This document shows, piece by piece, positions 7,749 to 15,400 of a stretch of DNA of 64,000 nucleotides. The notes beneath the pieces were generated by a model, which did not search any database, was not told the origin of the DNA, and was given only the letters and a program-made list of their open reading frames with translations. Position numbers and translations under genes: made by a program. How positions within the stretch are numbered: the first letter of the stretch is position 1; every line of letters begins with the position of its first letter. This DNA is from Zeimonas sp964538505 (GTDB taxonomy: Bacteria > Pseudomonadota > Gammaproteobacteria > Burkholderiales > Burkholderiaceae_E), in assembly GCA_964538505.1 (NCBI GenBank), contig CAZIDY010000001.1, forward strand, positions 62,001 through 126,000, in the 5' to 3' direction.

Positions 7749-8863
7749 GCGGCTGCTTCCACCGGCGTCGCGAGCCCGTCGGCGAGCGGCAGCGACAACA
7801 GCACGCAGGTGCCTCTCTCGCCCGGCGAGACGTCGATCCAGCCGCCAGCCCTGCGCGCGCGTTCGGCGAGGCCGCGCAGGCCGAAGGAACCCGCTTTCTC
7901 GAGCGCCTGCGGTGCCAGCCCGACGCCGTCGTCGACGATCTCGAGCGACAGCTCGTCGGCGCCGACGATCAGGTCGACGTGCACGACGCTCGCGCCTGCA
8001 TGGCGGGCCACGTTCGTCAGCGATTCCTGCAGCGTGCGGTAGACCGTCATCGCGCGGGCTTCGTCGAGATCGACGGCGGATACGTTGCACGAGAGCTTCG
8101 CGTCGATTCCGGTGCTTCGGCGGAACTCGGTGATCTGCCAGCTCATCGCATCGACTAGTCCCGCGTCGAGCACGGGCGGTCTGAGGTTGCGCTGGATGCG
8201 CTGCGCCGACTGCATCAGGTCGACGGTGGTGCGCAGCGCGTGGCGCGCGCGCTGCGCGGAAGCCGCATCGCCGTTGCGCTCGATCCACGACAGGTCGAAG
8301 CGAAGCGTGGTGAGCATGCCGCCGATGTCGTCGTGGATCTCGCGCGCGATCGCTGCGCGCTCGTCATCGACGACCGACTGCAGGTGCGTGTACAGCTCGT
8401 GCAGTCGTTGCTCGGAACGTTCGAGCGCGTGCATCGCCCGCTCGCGTTCGACGCGTGCCTGTGCGAGCGACATTGCATTGAGCAGTGCCGGAGCAAGACG
8501 CGCGAGCCGGCCTTTCACCAGGTAATCGTCGGCGCCGCCGCGCATCGCCGCCACGGCGGCCTCCTCGCCGAGCGAGCCGGAGACGATCAGGAACGGAAGG
8601 ATGCGTCCGCTTGCGCGTACCAGCTGCAGGGCTTCCGTTCCCGGAACGGCGGGTAGCTGCGGATCGGCGATCACGGCGTCCCACTCTTCGCAGGCGAGCG
8701 CGTCGATCAGTTGCTCGCGCGTCTCGATTCGCCGAGCGCTCACCGGCAGCCGATCGCGCGACAGCGTCGCGACGAGCAGTTCGTAGTCGAGCTCCGAGTC
8801 GTCGAGCACGAGCAGGCGGAACGGACGCGCGGTGTCGTTCGCGTCCGGAGTGTCGGCGTTCAA
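7745..8863 (-). CDS. Receiver-histidine kinase hybrid (HisKA_3/NarX type)
   Basis: Starting at TTG 8863 the protein has 372 residues. An N-terminal receiver (14-135, acceptor D67 in VIADPQLP, K117 in DYLVKG) is followed by a short helical linker. Next comes a HisKA_3 dimerisation domain with phosphorylatable H177 in AIAREIHDDIGG, and a HATPase_c domain with N-box LQESLTNVARHA, DDGVGL and FGLRGLAERARRAGG. No transmembrane segment or periplasmic domain is present, so it is cytosolic and probably takes its signal through the receiver. The start is uncertain: the frame stays open further upstream without an ATG or a good ribosome site. It pairs with the LuxR-type regulator next to it. Confidence 0.88.
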   Translation of the reverse strand: MNADTPDANDTARPFRLLVLDDSELDYELLVATLSRDRLPVSARRIETREQLIDALACEEWDAVIADPQLPAVPGTEALQLVRASGRILPFLIVSGSLGEEAAVAAMRGGADDYLVKGRLARLAPALLNAMSLAQARVERERAMHALERSEQRLHELYTHLQSVVDDERAAIAREIHDDIGGMLTTLRFDLSWIERNGDAASAQRARHALRTTVDLMQSAQRIQRNLRPPVLDAGLVDAMSWQITEFRRSTGIDAKLSCNVSAVDLDEARAMTVYRTLQESLTNVARHAGASVVHVDLIVGADELSLEIVDDGVGLAPQALEKAGSFGLRGLAERARRAGGWIDVSPGERGTCVLLSLPLADGLATPVEAAA

Positions 8864-8973
8864 TTCGCGAAGGGACGGGGCCGGGACAGCCGGAATTGTA
8901 CGAGCTTCCCGGCGCTGTTTGATGCATCGGTCTGCGGCGTGATCGCCACAATCGGCTCGATCCTTCAGTTGCA

Positions 8974-9909
8974 ATGCGTGCTGCCGATAACCCGACGGCG
9001 GTCCTTCGTCCGGCCGCTGCACGACCGACTTGTTCCCCAGACCGAATGCGCGCCGCCTTCCCTGCTCCGACCCCACCGGCCCCCCTGCCGGCGGGCGGAG
9101 CCGAGTTCGCGATCGAGCGTTCCGACTTCGAGCGCGTGCGTGCATTGATCCGCGAGCGTGCTGGCATCCATCTCGGCAGCGCCAAGCAGGCGATGGTGTA
9201 CAGCCGGCTGTCGCGCCGCCTGCGCGAACTCGGCCATTCGTCGTTCGCCAGCTACCTTCAGTGGCTCGAGTGCTCCGGCAATTCAGCAGCGCAGGACGAA
9301 TGGCAGGAGTTCGTGAACTGCCTGACGACGAACCTCACGGCGTTCTTTCGCGAGGAGCACCACTTCACGATGCTGGCCGACGAGCTGCGCCGGCGAGCCG
9401 GGCAGCGGCTTCGCATCTGGTGCAACGCAGCTTCCACCGGCGAGGAGCCGTATTCGCTGGCGATGACCGTGCTCGAGACGATCGGCCCGGGTGCCGACGT
9501 GCGCATCCTTGCCAGCGACATCAACACGAAGGTGCTCGCTGCTGCCGAACGAGGCGTCTATCGGGCCGACGCACGGGGCCTGGGAGCCGACCGGCTGCGG
9601 CGTCATTTCCTTCGCGGCACCGGCGCGAACCAGGGTTTCGTTCGGGTGCGTCCGGAGCTGCGGCGGCTCGTCTCCTTTCGCGTGATGAATCTCGCCGACG
9701 GTCGGTGGACGCTCGACGAACCGGCCGACATCGTGTTCTGCCGCAACGTCATGATCTACTTCGACGCGCCGATGCAACGGTGCGTGCTCGAGCGCATCCA
9801 CGCGGCGATGTCGCCGGGCGGCACCTTCTTCGCCGGCCATTCGGAGAATCTCGGCAGCTCCCGGGATCTTTTCCGAGCGCTCGGCAAGACCGTGTACGCG
9901 CGCGAATGA
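8974..9909 (+). CDS. cheR: Chemotaxis protein methyltransferase CheR
   Basis: CheR methylates glutamates of chemoreceptors using S-adenosylmethionine. The N-terminal all-helical CheR_N domain (FERVRALIRERAGIHLGSAK, YSRLSRRLRELG) precedes the methyltransferase domain, which has IWCNAASTGEEPYSLAM as the SAM-binding loop, ILASDINTKVLAAA, and DIVFCRNVMIYFD near the C-terminus, all in family order. ATG 8974 gives 311 residues; ATG 9046 (287 residues) begins closer to the conserved domain and is equally plausible, since neither has a strong ribosome site. It is the first gene of the chemotaxis operon, and its stop overlaps the cheD start. Confidence 0.95.
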   Translation: MRAADNPTAVLRPAAARPTCSPDRMRAAFPAPTPPAPLPAGGAEFAIERSDFERVRALIRERAGIHLGSAKQAMVYSRLSRRLRELGHSSFASYLQWLECSGNSAAQDEWQEFVNCLTTNLTAFFREEHHFTMLADELRRRAGQRLRIWCNAASTGEEPYSLAMTVLETIGPGADVRILASDINTKVLAAAERGVYRADARGLGADRLRRHFLRGTGANQGFVRVRPELRRLVSFRVMNLADGRWTLDEPADIVFCRNVMIYFDAPMQRCVLERIHAAMSPGGTFFAGHSENLGSSRDLFRALGKTVYARE

Positions 9910-10592
9910 TGGCGCCGACTTCTTCCCGATCGACGCCGGCGCCTGCATCCCGTCCCTCGCGGCTGGAGCAGTTGCGCGCCGTCGCGCGTCGCCCCGGCGA
10001 AGCCTCGTTCTTCTGGTTCGACACGCACTTCGGCAACGACGCGGTGAAGGTGCTGCCCGGGCAGTACTTCGTGGATACCGACGACATCCTGATCATGACG
10101 ACGCTCGGGTCGTGCATCGCCGCGTGCCTGTGGGATCGCGAGCGACGCATCGGCGGCCTGAATCACTTCATGCTGCCCGAAGGCGCGGGCAGCGACGGCC
10201 GCTACGGCTCCTACGCGATGGAGCTGCTGATCAACGAGATGCTGCGCCGGGGTGCTTCGCGAACGAAGCTCGAGGCGAAGGTGTTCGGTGGCGCGCAGGT
10301 GATCGCCGGCATGGACACGCTGAACGTCGGCGAACGCAACACGCGCTTCGTGCTCGAGTACCTGCAGACCGAGCGGATCCCGGTCGTCAGCCGCGACGTG
10401 CTCGATGTGCATCCGCGCAAGGTGTGCTTCATGCCGGCAAGCGGACGTGTCGTCGTCAAGCGACTGCGGCCGATCGATGCGTCGTCGCTGTTGCAGCAGG
10501 AGCGGGTCGCCGCGCAACGAGCGCGACCGCTGGCCGCCGATGGCGGCAGCGTCGAGCTCTTCGACGAAGCGCCGCAGCGGGCACGCGCATGA
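9906..10592 (+). CDS. cheD: Chemoreceptor glutamine deamidase CheD
   Basis: A 228-residue protein. The family core reads VLPGQYFVDTDDILIMTTLGSCIAACLWD, with the catalytic Cys in GSCIAAC and the following His in GGLNHFMLPE. The downstream motif KVFGGAQVIAGM and the nearby NVGERNTRFV are also conserved. CheD deamidates receptor glutamines so that they become methylatable. An ATGATG double start overlaps the cheR stop. The C-terminal roughly 40 residues (ASSLLQQERVAAQ onward) are a family-variable tail. It lies between cheR and cheB, the usual order in Burkholderiales. Confidence 0.96.
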   Translation: MMAPTSSRSTPAPASRPSRLEQLRAVARRPGEASFFWFDTHFGNDAVKVLPGQYFVDTDDILIMTTLGSCIAACLWDRERRIGGLNHFMLPEGAGSDGRYGSYAMELLINEMLRRGASRTKLEAKVFGGAQVIAGMDTLNVGERNTRFVLEYLQTERIPVVSRDVLDVHPRKVCFMPASGRVVVKRLRPIDASSLLQQERVAAQRARPLAADGGSVELFDEAPQRARA

Positions 10593-11737
10593 GTGCTGTC
10601 GGCACCCGTAAGGTTCGCGTGCTCGTCGTCGACGACTCGGCGCTCGTGCGCAGCCTGCTCTCGAAGATCATCGATCGCCAGCCCGATCTGGAATGCGTCG
10701 GTGCGGCCGGAGATCCGCTGGTCGCGCGCGAGATGATCCGCAAGCTCGACCCCGAGGTGCTCACGCTCGACATCGAGATGCCGCGCATGGACGGCCTCGA
10801 TTTCCTCGGCCGCCTGATGCGGCTGCGACCGATGCCGGTCGTGATGGTCTCGACGCTCACCGAGCAGGGCGCCGAGGTGACGCTGCAGGCGCTCGAACTG
10901 GGCGCGGTCGATTTCGTCGCGAAGCCGCGCATCGGCGTGGCCGGCGGCCTGGAGACCCTCGCCGACGAGATCGTCGAGAAGATTCGCATCGCATCGCGCG
11001 CGCGGCTGCGCCCGCTGCGCAGGGCAATGCCGTCGACGACAGCCGCTCGCAGCGTCGCGCCTGCACAGCCCGCAGCGGAGACATCGGCCGTGCCGTTGAA
11101 CGGACAAGGCGTTTCGCGGCGGTGGCTGACGAGCGAGAAGCTCGTCTTCATCGGCGCCTCCACCGGCGGCACCGAGGCGACACGCGAAGTGCTGGTGCGG
11201 CTGCCGGCCGATTTCCCGGCAGTGCTCGTGACGCAGCACATGCCGGCCGGTTTCACCGCGAGCTATGCGGCGCGACTGAACTCGCTGTGCCGGATTGCCG
11301 TGAAGGAAGCCGTCGACGGCGAGCGCATTCTGCAGGGGCACGCCTACATCGCACCGGGCGGGCTGCATCTGTCGGTCGAGCGAAGCGGCGCGAGCTACGT
11401 CGCGCGCGTCGACTGTGGCGAGCCGGTCAATCGGCATCGACCGTCGGTCGAGGTGCTGTTCCGTTCGGCCGCGCGTCTGGTGGGCGCCAATGCCGTGGGG
11501 GTGATGCTGACGGGCATGGGAGCCGACGGCGCGAAGGCGATGCGCGAGATGCGCGACGCCGGTAGCTGGAACATCGCGCAGGACGAAGCCAGTTGCGTGA
11601 TCTTCGGCATGCCGCGCGAGGCGATCGCCCACGGCGCTGCCCACGAGGTGCTCGCGCTTTCGGCGATCGCGCCCCGGTTGATCGAACGAATCCACGGCGG
11701 GCGCGCCGGTGCGCCTGCAACGATGCACGCGGAGTGA
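10589..11737 (+). CDS. cheB: Chemotaxis protein-glutamate methylesterase/response regulator CheB
   Basis: A 382-residue protein starting MSAVGTRKVRVLVVDDS. The receiver domain has acceptor D61 (LTLDIEMPRMDG). The C-terminal methylesterase domain carries the catalytic triad: S191 in IGASTGGTEA, H217 in TQHMPAGF and D313 in TGMGADGA. It removes methyl groups from receptors when phosphorylated by CheA, opposing CheR. The start overlaps the cheD stop (ATGA). The interdomain linker (about 140-180) is Ala/Pro-rich, as is normal. Confidence 0.97.
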   Translation: MSAVGTRKVRVLVVDDSALVRSLLSKIIDRQPDLECVGAAGDPLVAREMIRKLDPEVLTLDIEMPRMDGLDFLGRLMRLRPMPVVMVSTLTEQGAEVTLQALELGAVDFVAKPRIGVAGGLETLADEIVEKIRIASRARLRPLRRAMPSTTAARSVAPAQPAAETSAVPLNGQGVSRRWLTSEKLVFIGASTGGTEATREVLVRLPADFPAVLVTQHMPAGFTASYAARLNSLCRIAVKEAVDGERILQGHAYIAPGGLHLSVERSGASYVARVDCGEPVNRHRPSVEVLFRSAARLVGANAVGVMLTGMGADGAKAMREMRDAGSWNIAQDEASCVIFGMPREAIAHGAAHEVLALSAIAPRLIERIHGGRAGAPATMHAE

Positions 11738-11744
11738 GACGAGC

Positions 11745-12131
11745 ATGCACGACGAACCGACGGGCGGTGGCCTGCCGCTGCCGCTGGTGGCCGATATACA
11801 GGAGGGGCTGGTTGCCGCGTGCAATGACCTCGATCGCCTGCGCGAGCTGCTCGACGACGCGTTCGGATCGCTGCTGGCGATCCTTCCGCTTGAAACGGCG
11901 CCGCTGAGCGATGACGCGCGGAGCGCGGTCACCTCGATGCAGTTCCATGACCTCGGCGTGCAGCTGATCGCGCACACGAGGAAGCGCCTGCAGTTCTGCG
12001 CCGATCGCCTGGCGCAGGACGCGTTCGGCATCGACGAGGATGGCGAGACCGCGATCGAGGTGCCGCGCGTTCGCGCCAACCCGGTGACCTGCGCCGAGAT
12101 GGACGCAGGCTGCGTCGAGTTGTTCGGCTGA
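11745..12131 (+). CDS. Small CheZ-like protein in the chemotaxis operon
   Basis: A 128-residue, mostly helical protein seven bases after cheB. The central helix reads SMQFHDLGVQLIAHTRKRL. It contains the D-x-x-x-Q spacing (D69, Q73) of the CheZ catalytic helix, where a conserved Asp and Gln dephosphorylate CheY-P. The bona fide CheZ at 18031 has the near-identical DFHDLTGQVV. The protein lacks the long CheZ four-helix hairpin and the C-terminal CheY-binding peptide. Position between cheB and cheY supports a role in phosphoryl-group turnover. What is seen is the motif and the context; the phosphatase activity is inference. It could also be only a CheY- or receptor-binding adaptor. Confidence 0.72.
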   Translation: MHDEPTGGGLPLPLVADIQEGLVAACNDLDRLRELLDDAFGSLLAILPLETAPLSDDARSAVTSMQFHDLGVQLIAHTRKRLQFCADRLAQDAFGIDEDGETAIEVPRVRANPVTCAEMDAGCVELFG

Positions 12132-12152
12132 AGCCGGATTCGGGAGAAGACG

Positions 12153-12533
12153 ATGCAATCGATTCTGGCAGTGGACGATTCGGTGTCGATGCGGCAGATG
12201 GTGTCGTTCACGTTGCGTGGCGCGGGCTTCGACGTCGTCGTCGCCGTCGACGGGCAGGACGCCTGGGACAAGTCGAGCACGCGCAGCTTCGATCTGGTGC
12301 TCACCGACCAGAACATGCCACGCCTGGACGGAATCGGCCTGACGCGCAAGCTGCGCGGCCTGCCGCAGTACCGGGCTACGCCGATCCTGATCCTCACGAC
12401 CGAGTCGGGCGACGAGATGAAGCGCGCCGGGCGCGAGGCGGGAGCCACCGGCTGGATGGTCAAGCCCTTCGATCCGGCCAAGCTCGTCGAGGTGATCCGC
12501 AAGGTGATGCCCTGCACGGGAACGCGCTCATGA
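12153..12533 (+). CDS. cheY: CheY-type single-domain response regulator
   Basis: A 126-residue single receiver domain. It has the acidic pair D8/D9, phosphoacceptor D52 (LVLTDQNMPRLDG), a Thr switch in LILTTESGDE and Lys in WMVKPFDPAKL. The TTESG-x-E segment resembles the CheY paralogues commonly placed directly upstream of cheA in proteobacterial che operons. It lies between the CheZ-like gene and cheA, and its stop overlaps the cheA ATG. A second, more classical motor-type CheY is encoded at 17612, so this copy may be a phosphate sink or adaptation-related. Confidence 0.93.
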   Translation: MQSILAVDDSVSMRQMVSFTLRGAGFDVVVAVDGQDAWDKSSTRSFDLVLTDQNMPRLDGIGLTRKLRGLPQYRATPILILTTESGDEMKRAGREAGATGWMVKPFDPAKLVEVIRKVMPCTGTRS

Positions 12534-14716
12534 GCGGGACGGCCTCGACGCCAGACGGCGGCTCGCTCGACCTCAGTCAGTTCTTCCAGGTCTTCTTCGA
12601 GGAGGCTGCCGAGAATCTCGAGAGCATGGAGCAGCTGCTGCTCGGCATCGATCTCCAGGCAGCAGACGACGAGACGCTGAATGCGATCTTTCGCTGCGCA
12701 CACTCGGTGAAGGGCGGCGCCGCGACTTTCGGCTTCACGCACCTCGCCGAGCTCACGCACGACATGGAGACGCTGCTCGACCGGCTGCGTCGCCGCGAGC
12801 TGGCACCGAGCGTCGAGATGGTCGACGTGCTGCTGCAGTCGGGCGATGCGATGCGCGCGCAGCTCGACCGCTATCGGTCCGGGGGCGATGCCGCCGGCGT
12901 CGACGATGCTGCCGTGCGTGCGCGGCTGCGTGCGCTCGCCGAAGGGCGTGCGGCGCAGGCGGCACCGGCGGCGCACGCCGACCCGAAGCCGGCGGTTGCG
13001 CCATCGCCTGTCGTCGAAGCGAAGCCGGCCGATGAAGCGCGGGCCGAGCCGCGCCTGCTCGAGCTCGTCGTCGGGCCGCTGGAGAGGCCCGAGCAGGCCG
13101 ACCAGCTCTTCGAGCTGTTCAGCGAGATCGAGGATCTCGGTACGATCGAACGGCTCGACGCAGGGCAGGCGTCCGACGGAATGCGACGCTTTCGCGTGCG
13201 GACCACCAGCTCCGACGAAGAACTGCTCGACCTGTTCATGTTCCATGTCGACCGCGAACGCGTCCGGCTGCAGCCGATGTCCGACGGGTACGGATTCCAC
13301 GAGGGCGCACCGGGTGTGCCTTCCGCGCAGGCGTTGCAGAACGGCGAGCGGGATCGTCCGGCGGCTGCGGGCGAGCCGGACGAAGCCGCCACGGCGCAGT
13401 CGCGCACGGAGCCGGGCGAACCGATGCACGCCGACGGCGCGCGGTCCGATGCGGCGATCGTGCAGCCCACGACGGGGGCAGAAGCGACACCGCCGACGGC
13501 CGCCGCGGGGCGCGCTCCGACGGGCGAGGCATCGACGCTGCGCGTGTCGGTCGACAAGGTCGACCAGTTGATCAATCTCGTCGGCGAGCTCGTGATCACG
13601 CAGGCGATGCTCGCGCAGAACAGCGCGCGCCTGGATCCCGCCGCGCAGGAGCAGATGGCCGGCGGGCTCGCCGACCTCGAGCGCAACACGCGCAACCTGC
13701 AGGAATCGGTGATGTCGATCCGGATGATTCCGATGTCGGTTGTCTTCAACCGATTCCCCCGGATGCTGCGCGACCTGGCGGGCCGGCTCGGCAAGAAGGT
13801 CGATTTCGTCACGCGCGGCGAGGCGACCGAGCTCGACAAGGGCGTCATCGAGAAGATCATCGATCCGCTCACGCACCTCGTGCGCAACAGCTGCGATCAC
13901 GGCATCGAGCTGCCGGCCGAGCGCGTGGCGAGCGGCAAGGCGCCGACCGGAACGATCTCGCTGGCCGCGTCGCACCAGGGCGGGTCGATCGTCATCGAGG
14001 TGTGCGACGACGGTCGCGGCCTGCCGCGCGCGCGGCTGCTCGCGAAGGCGCGCGAACGCGGAATCGATGCGCCCGACACGCTGACCGACGCGGAAGTCTG
14101 GAACCTCGTCTTCGCACCCGGGTTCTCGACAGCCGATGAAGTCACCGACGTCTCCGGACGCGGCGTCGGCATGGACGTCGTGAAGAAGAACATCGTCGCG
14201 CTCGGAGGAACGGTCGAGATCGACTCCTGCGAGGGCCGCGGCATGAGCGTGAAGGTGCGCCTGCCGCTCACGCTCGCGATCATGGACGGGATGAGTGTTG
14301 CCGTCGGGCGCGACTGCTACATCGTTCCGCTCGCTTCGGTGGTCGAGTCGTTCCAGCTGCGCGAAGCGACGATCCGCACGATCGGCGGTGGCGGACAGGT
14401 CGTGCAGGTGCGCGACGAGTACCTGCCGGTGGTCGACCTGAAGCAGGTGTTCTCGGTGCCGGCGCATGCGCAGCCGGCCGAGATGCCGATCATGGTCGTC
14501 GTCGAGGCCGAAGGCCGCCGCGCAGCGCTCGTCGTCGATGCGCTGGTGGGCCAGCAGCAGGTGGTCGTGAAGAACCTCGAGGCGAACTATCGACGCGTCG
14601 ACGGCATCTCGGGTGCCACGATCCTCGGTGACGGCCGCGTTGCGCTGATTCTCGACATCGCCTCGCTCGCGCGATGTGTCGGCGAGTCTCGGGGCGCGTC
14701 GCAGTGGGTGCACTGA
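12530..14716 (+). CDS. cheA: Chemotaxis histidine kinase CheA
   Basis: A 728-residue kinase. Domain order: P1 phosphotransfer (about 12-120) with H58 in CAHSVKGGAATFGF; an Ala/Pro-rich linker; a P2-like regulator-binding domain (about 178-255, LLELVVGPLERPEQADQLFEL); P3 dimerisation (VDKVDQLINLVGELVI); P4 ATP-binding with HLVRNSCDHGIE, DDGRGL and GRGVGMDVV; and a C-terminal P5 CheW-like domain ending SLARCVGE. It phosphorylates the two CheY proteins and CheB in response to receptors. It is followed by cheW after a 130-base gap. Confidence 0.97.
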   Translation: MSGTASTPDGGSLDLSQFFQVFFEEAAENLESMEQLLLGIDLQAADDETLNAIFRCAHSVKGGAATFGFTHLAELTHDMETLLDRLRRRELAPSVEMVDVLLQSGDAMRAQLDRYRSGGDAAGVDDAAVRARLRALAEGRAAQAAPAAHADPKPAVAPSPVVEAKPADEARAEPRLLELVVGPLERPEQADQLFELFSEIEDLGTIERLDAGQASDGMRRFRVRTTSSDEELLDLFMFHVDRERVRLQPMSDGYGFHEGAPGVPSAQALQNGERDRPAAAGEPDEAATAQSRTEPGEPMHADGARSDAAIVQPTTGAEATPPTAAAGRAPTGEASTLRVSVDKVDQLINLVGELVITQAMLAQNSARLDPAAQEQMAGGLADLERNTRNLQESVMSIRMIPMSVVFNRFPRMLRDLAGRLGKKVDFVTRGEATELDKGVIEKIIDPLTHLVRNSCDHGIELPAERVASGKAPTGTISLAASHQGGSIVIEVCDDGRGLPRARLLAKARERGIDAPDTLTDAEVWNLVFAPGFSTADEVTDVSGRGVGMDVVKKNIVALGGTVEIDSCEGRGMSVKVRLPLTLAIMDGMSVAVGRDCYIVPLASVVESFQLREATIRTIGGGGQVVQVRDEYLPVVDLKQVFSVPAHAQPAEMPIMVVVEAEGRRAALVVDALVGQQQVVVKNLEANYRRVDGISGATILGDGRVALILDIASLARCVGESRGASQWVH

Positions 14717-14846
14717 TGCCGACACCCGATAAGCGCCGTTCCGCCGCCCCTTTTCGGGCGCGAACCGTCGGATGCACGACCGAAGATCGATCATCGGCCG
14801 CCCGCAGGCGGCCCCCCGTTTTCACCGATTGCAAGGAAGACCCCCG

Positions 14847-15374
14847 ATGAGCGCCACCGCTGCGATCTCTTCCCGCTCGAACGCAGGACCGGCAGGCGCC
14901 GCCGTGTCGGGCGAAGCGCCTCGCGTGCGCGAGTTTCTCGCCTTCAAGCTTGGCAACGAGGAGTACGGAATCGACATCCTGCGCGTCCAGGAGATCCGCT
15001 CGTACGAGGAGCCGACACGCCTTGCGAACGTGCCCGATTTCATCAAGGGCGTCGTGAACCTGCGCGGCGTGATCGTGCCGATCGTCGACATGCGGCTGAA
15101 GTTCCGCCTCGACGAAGCCCGGTACGACCCCTTCACGGTCGTCATCGTGCTGAACATCGGGTCGCGCATCGTCGGCATGGTGGTCGATGCGGTCTCCGAC
15201 GTGATCACGCTGACGCCCGAGCAGCTTCACCCGGTGCCCGAGTTCGCCTCCAGTGTCGACGCGGATCACCTGCTGGCGATCGGTGCGATCGACGACCGCA
15301 TGCTGATCCTCGTCGATATCGAGAAGCTGATGACGAGCGCCGACATGGGGCTCGTCGAACCCGCCGTCCAGTGA
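14847..15374 (+). CDS. cheW: Chemotaxis coupling protein CheW
   Basis: A 175-residue SH3-like coupling protein that links receptors to CheA. It has FLAFKLGNEEYGIDILRVQEI, the family start, then NVPDFIKGVVNLRGVIVPIVDM and DAVSDVITL, with a C-terminal GAIDDRMLILVDIEKL. The ATG at 14847 is chosen because AAGGAAGA lies upstream; an earlier in-frame ATG at 14772 would add residues of unrelated composition. The 130-base gap after cheA holds a GC-rich region but no convincing promoter. The mcp gene follows after 26 bases. Confidence 0.96.
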   Translation: MSATAAISSRSNAGPAGAAVSGEAPRVREFLAFKLGNEEYGIDILRVQEIRSYEEPTRLANVPDFIKGVVNLRGVIVPIVDMRLKFRLDEARYDPFTVVIVLNIGSRIVGMVVDAVSDVITLTPEQLHPVPEFASSVDADHLLAIGAIDDRMLILVDIEKLMTSADMGLVEPAVQ

Positions 15375-15400
15375 GGATGGCTCCCGACAGGAAAGACGTG

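Noticed and set aside
8870..8896. GCCGGAAT upstream of cheR as a FliA promoter
   Set aside because: The -10 has mismatches at key positions and the -35 position reads AAGGG; not better than chance in this GC-rich DNA.
14725..14732. CCCGATAA between cheA and cheW as a sigma-28 promoter
   Set aside because: The -10 is a 7/8 match, but no TAAAG/TCAAG-like element exists 13-16 bases upstream, unlike in the other promoters of this window.
10211..14794. A very long (about 1,500-codon) open frame on the minus strand opposite cheB, cheY and cheA
   Set aside because: It is antisense to well-recognised genes, has no domain of its own and is an artefact of very high GC at codon third positions.
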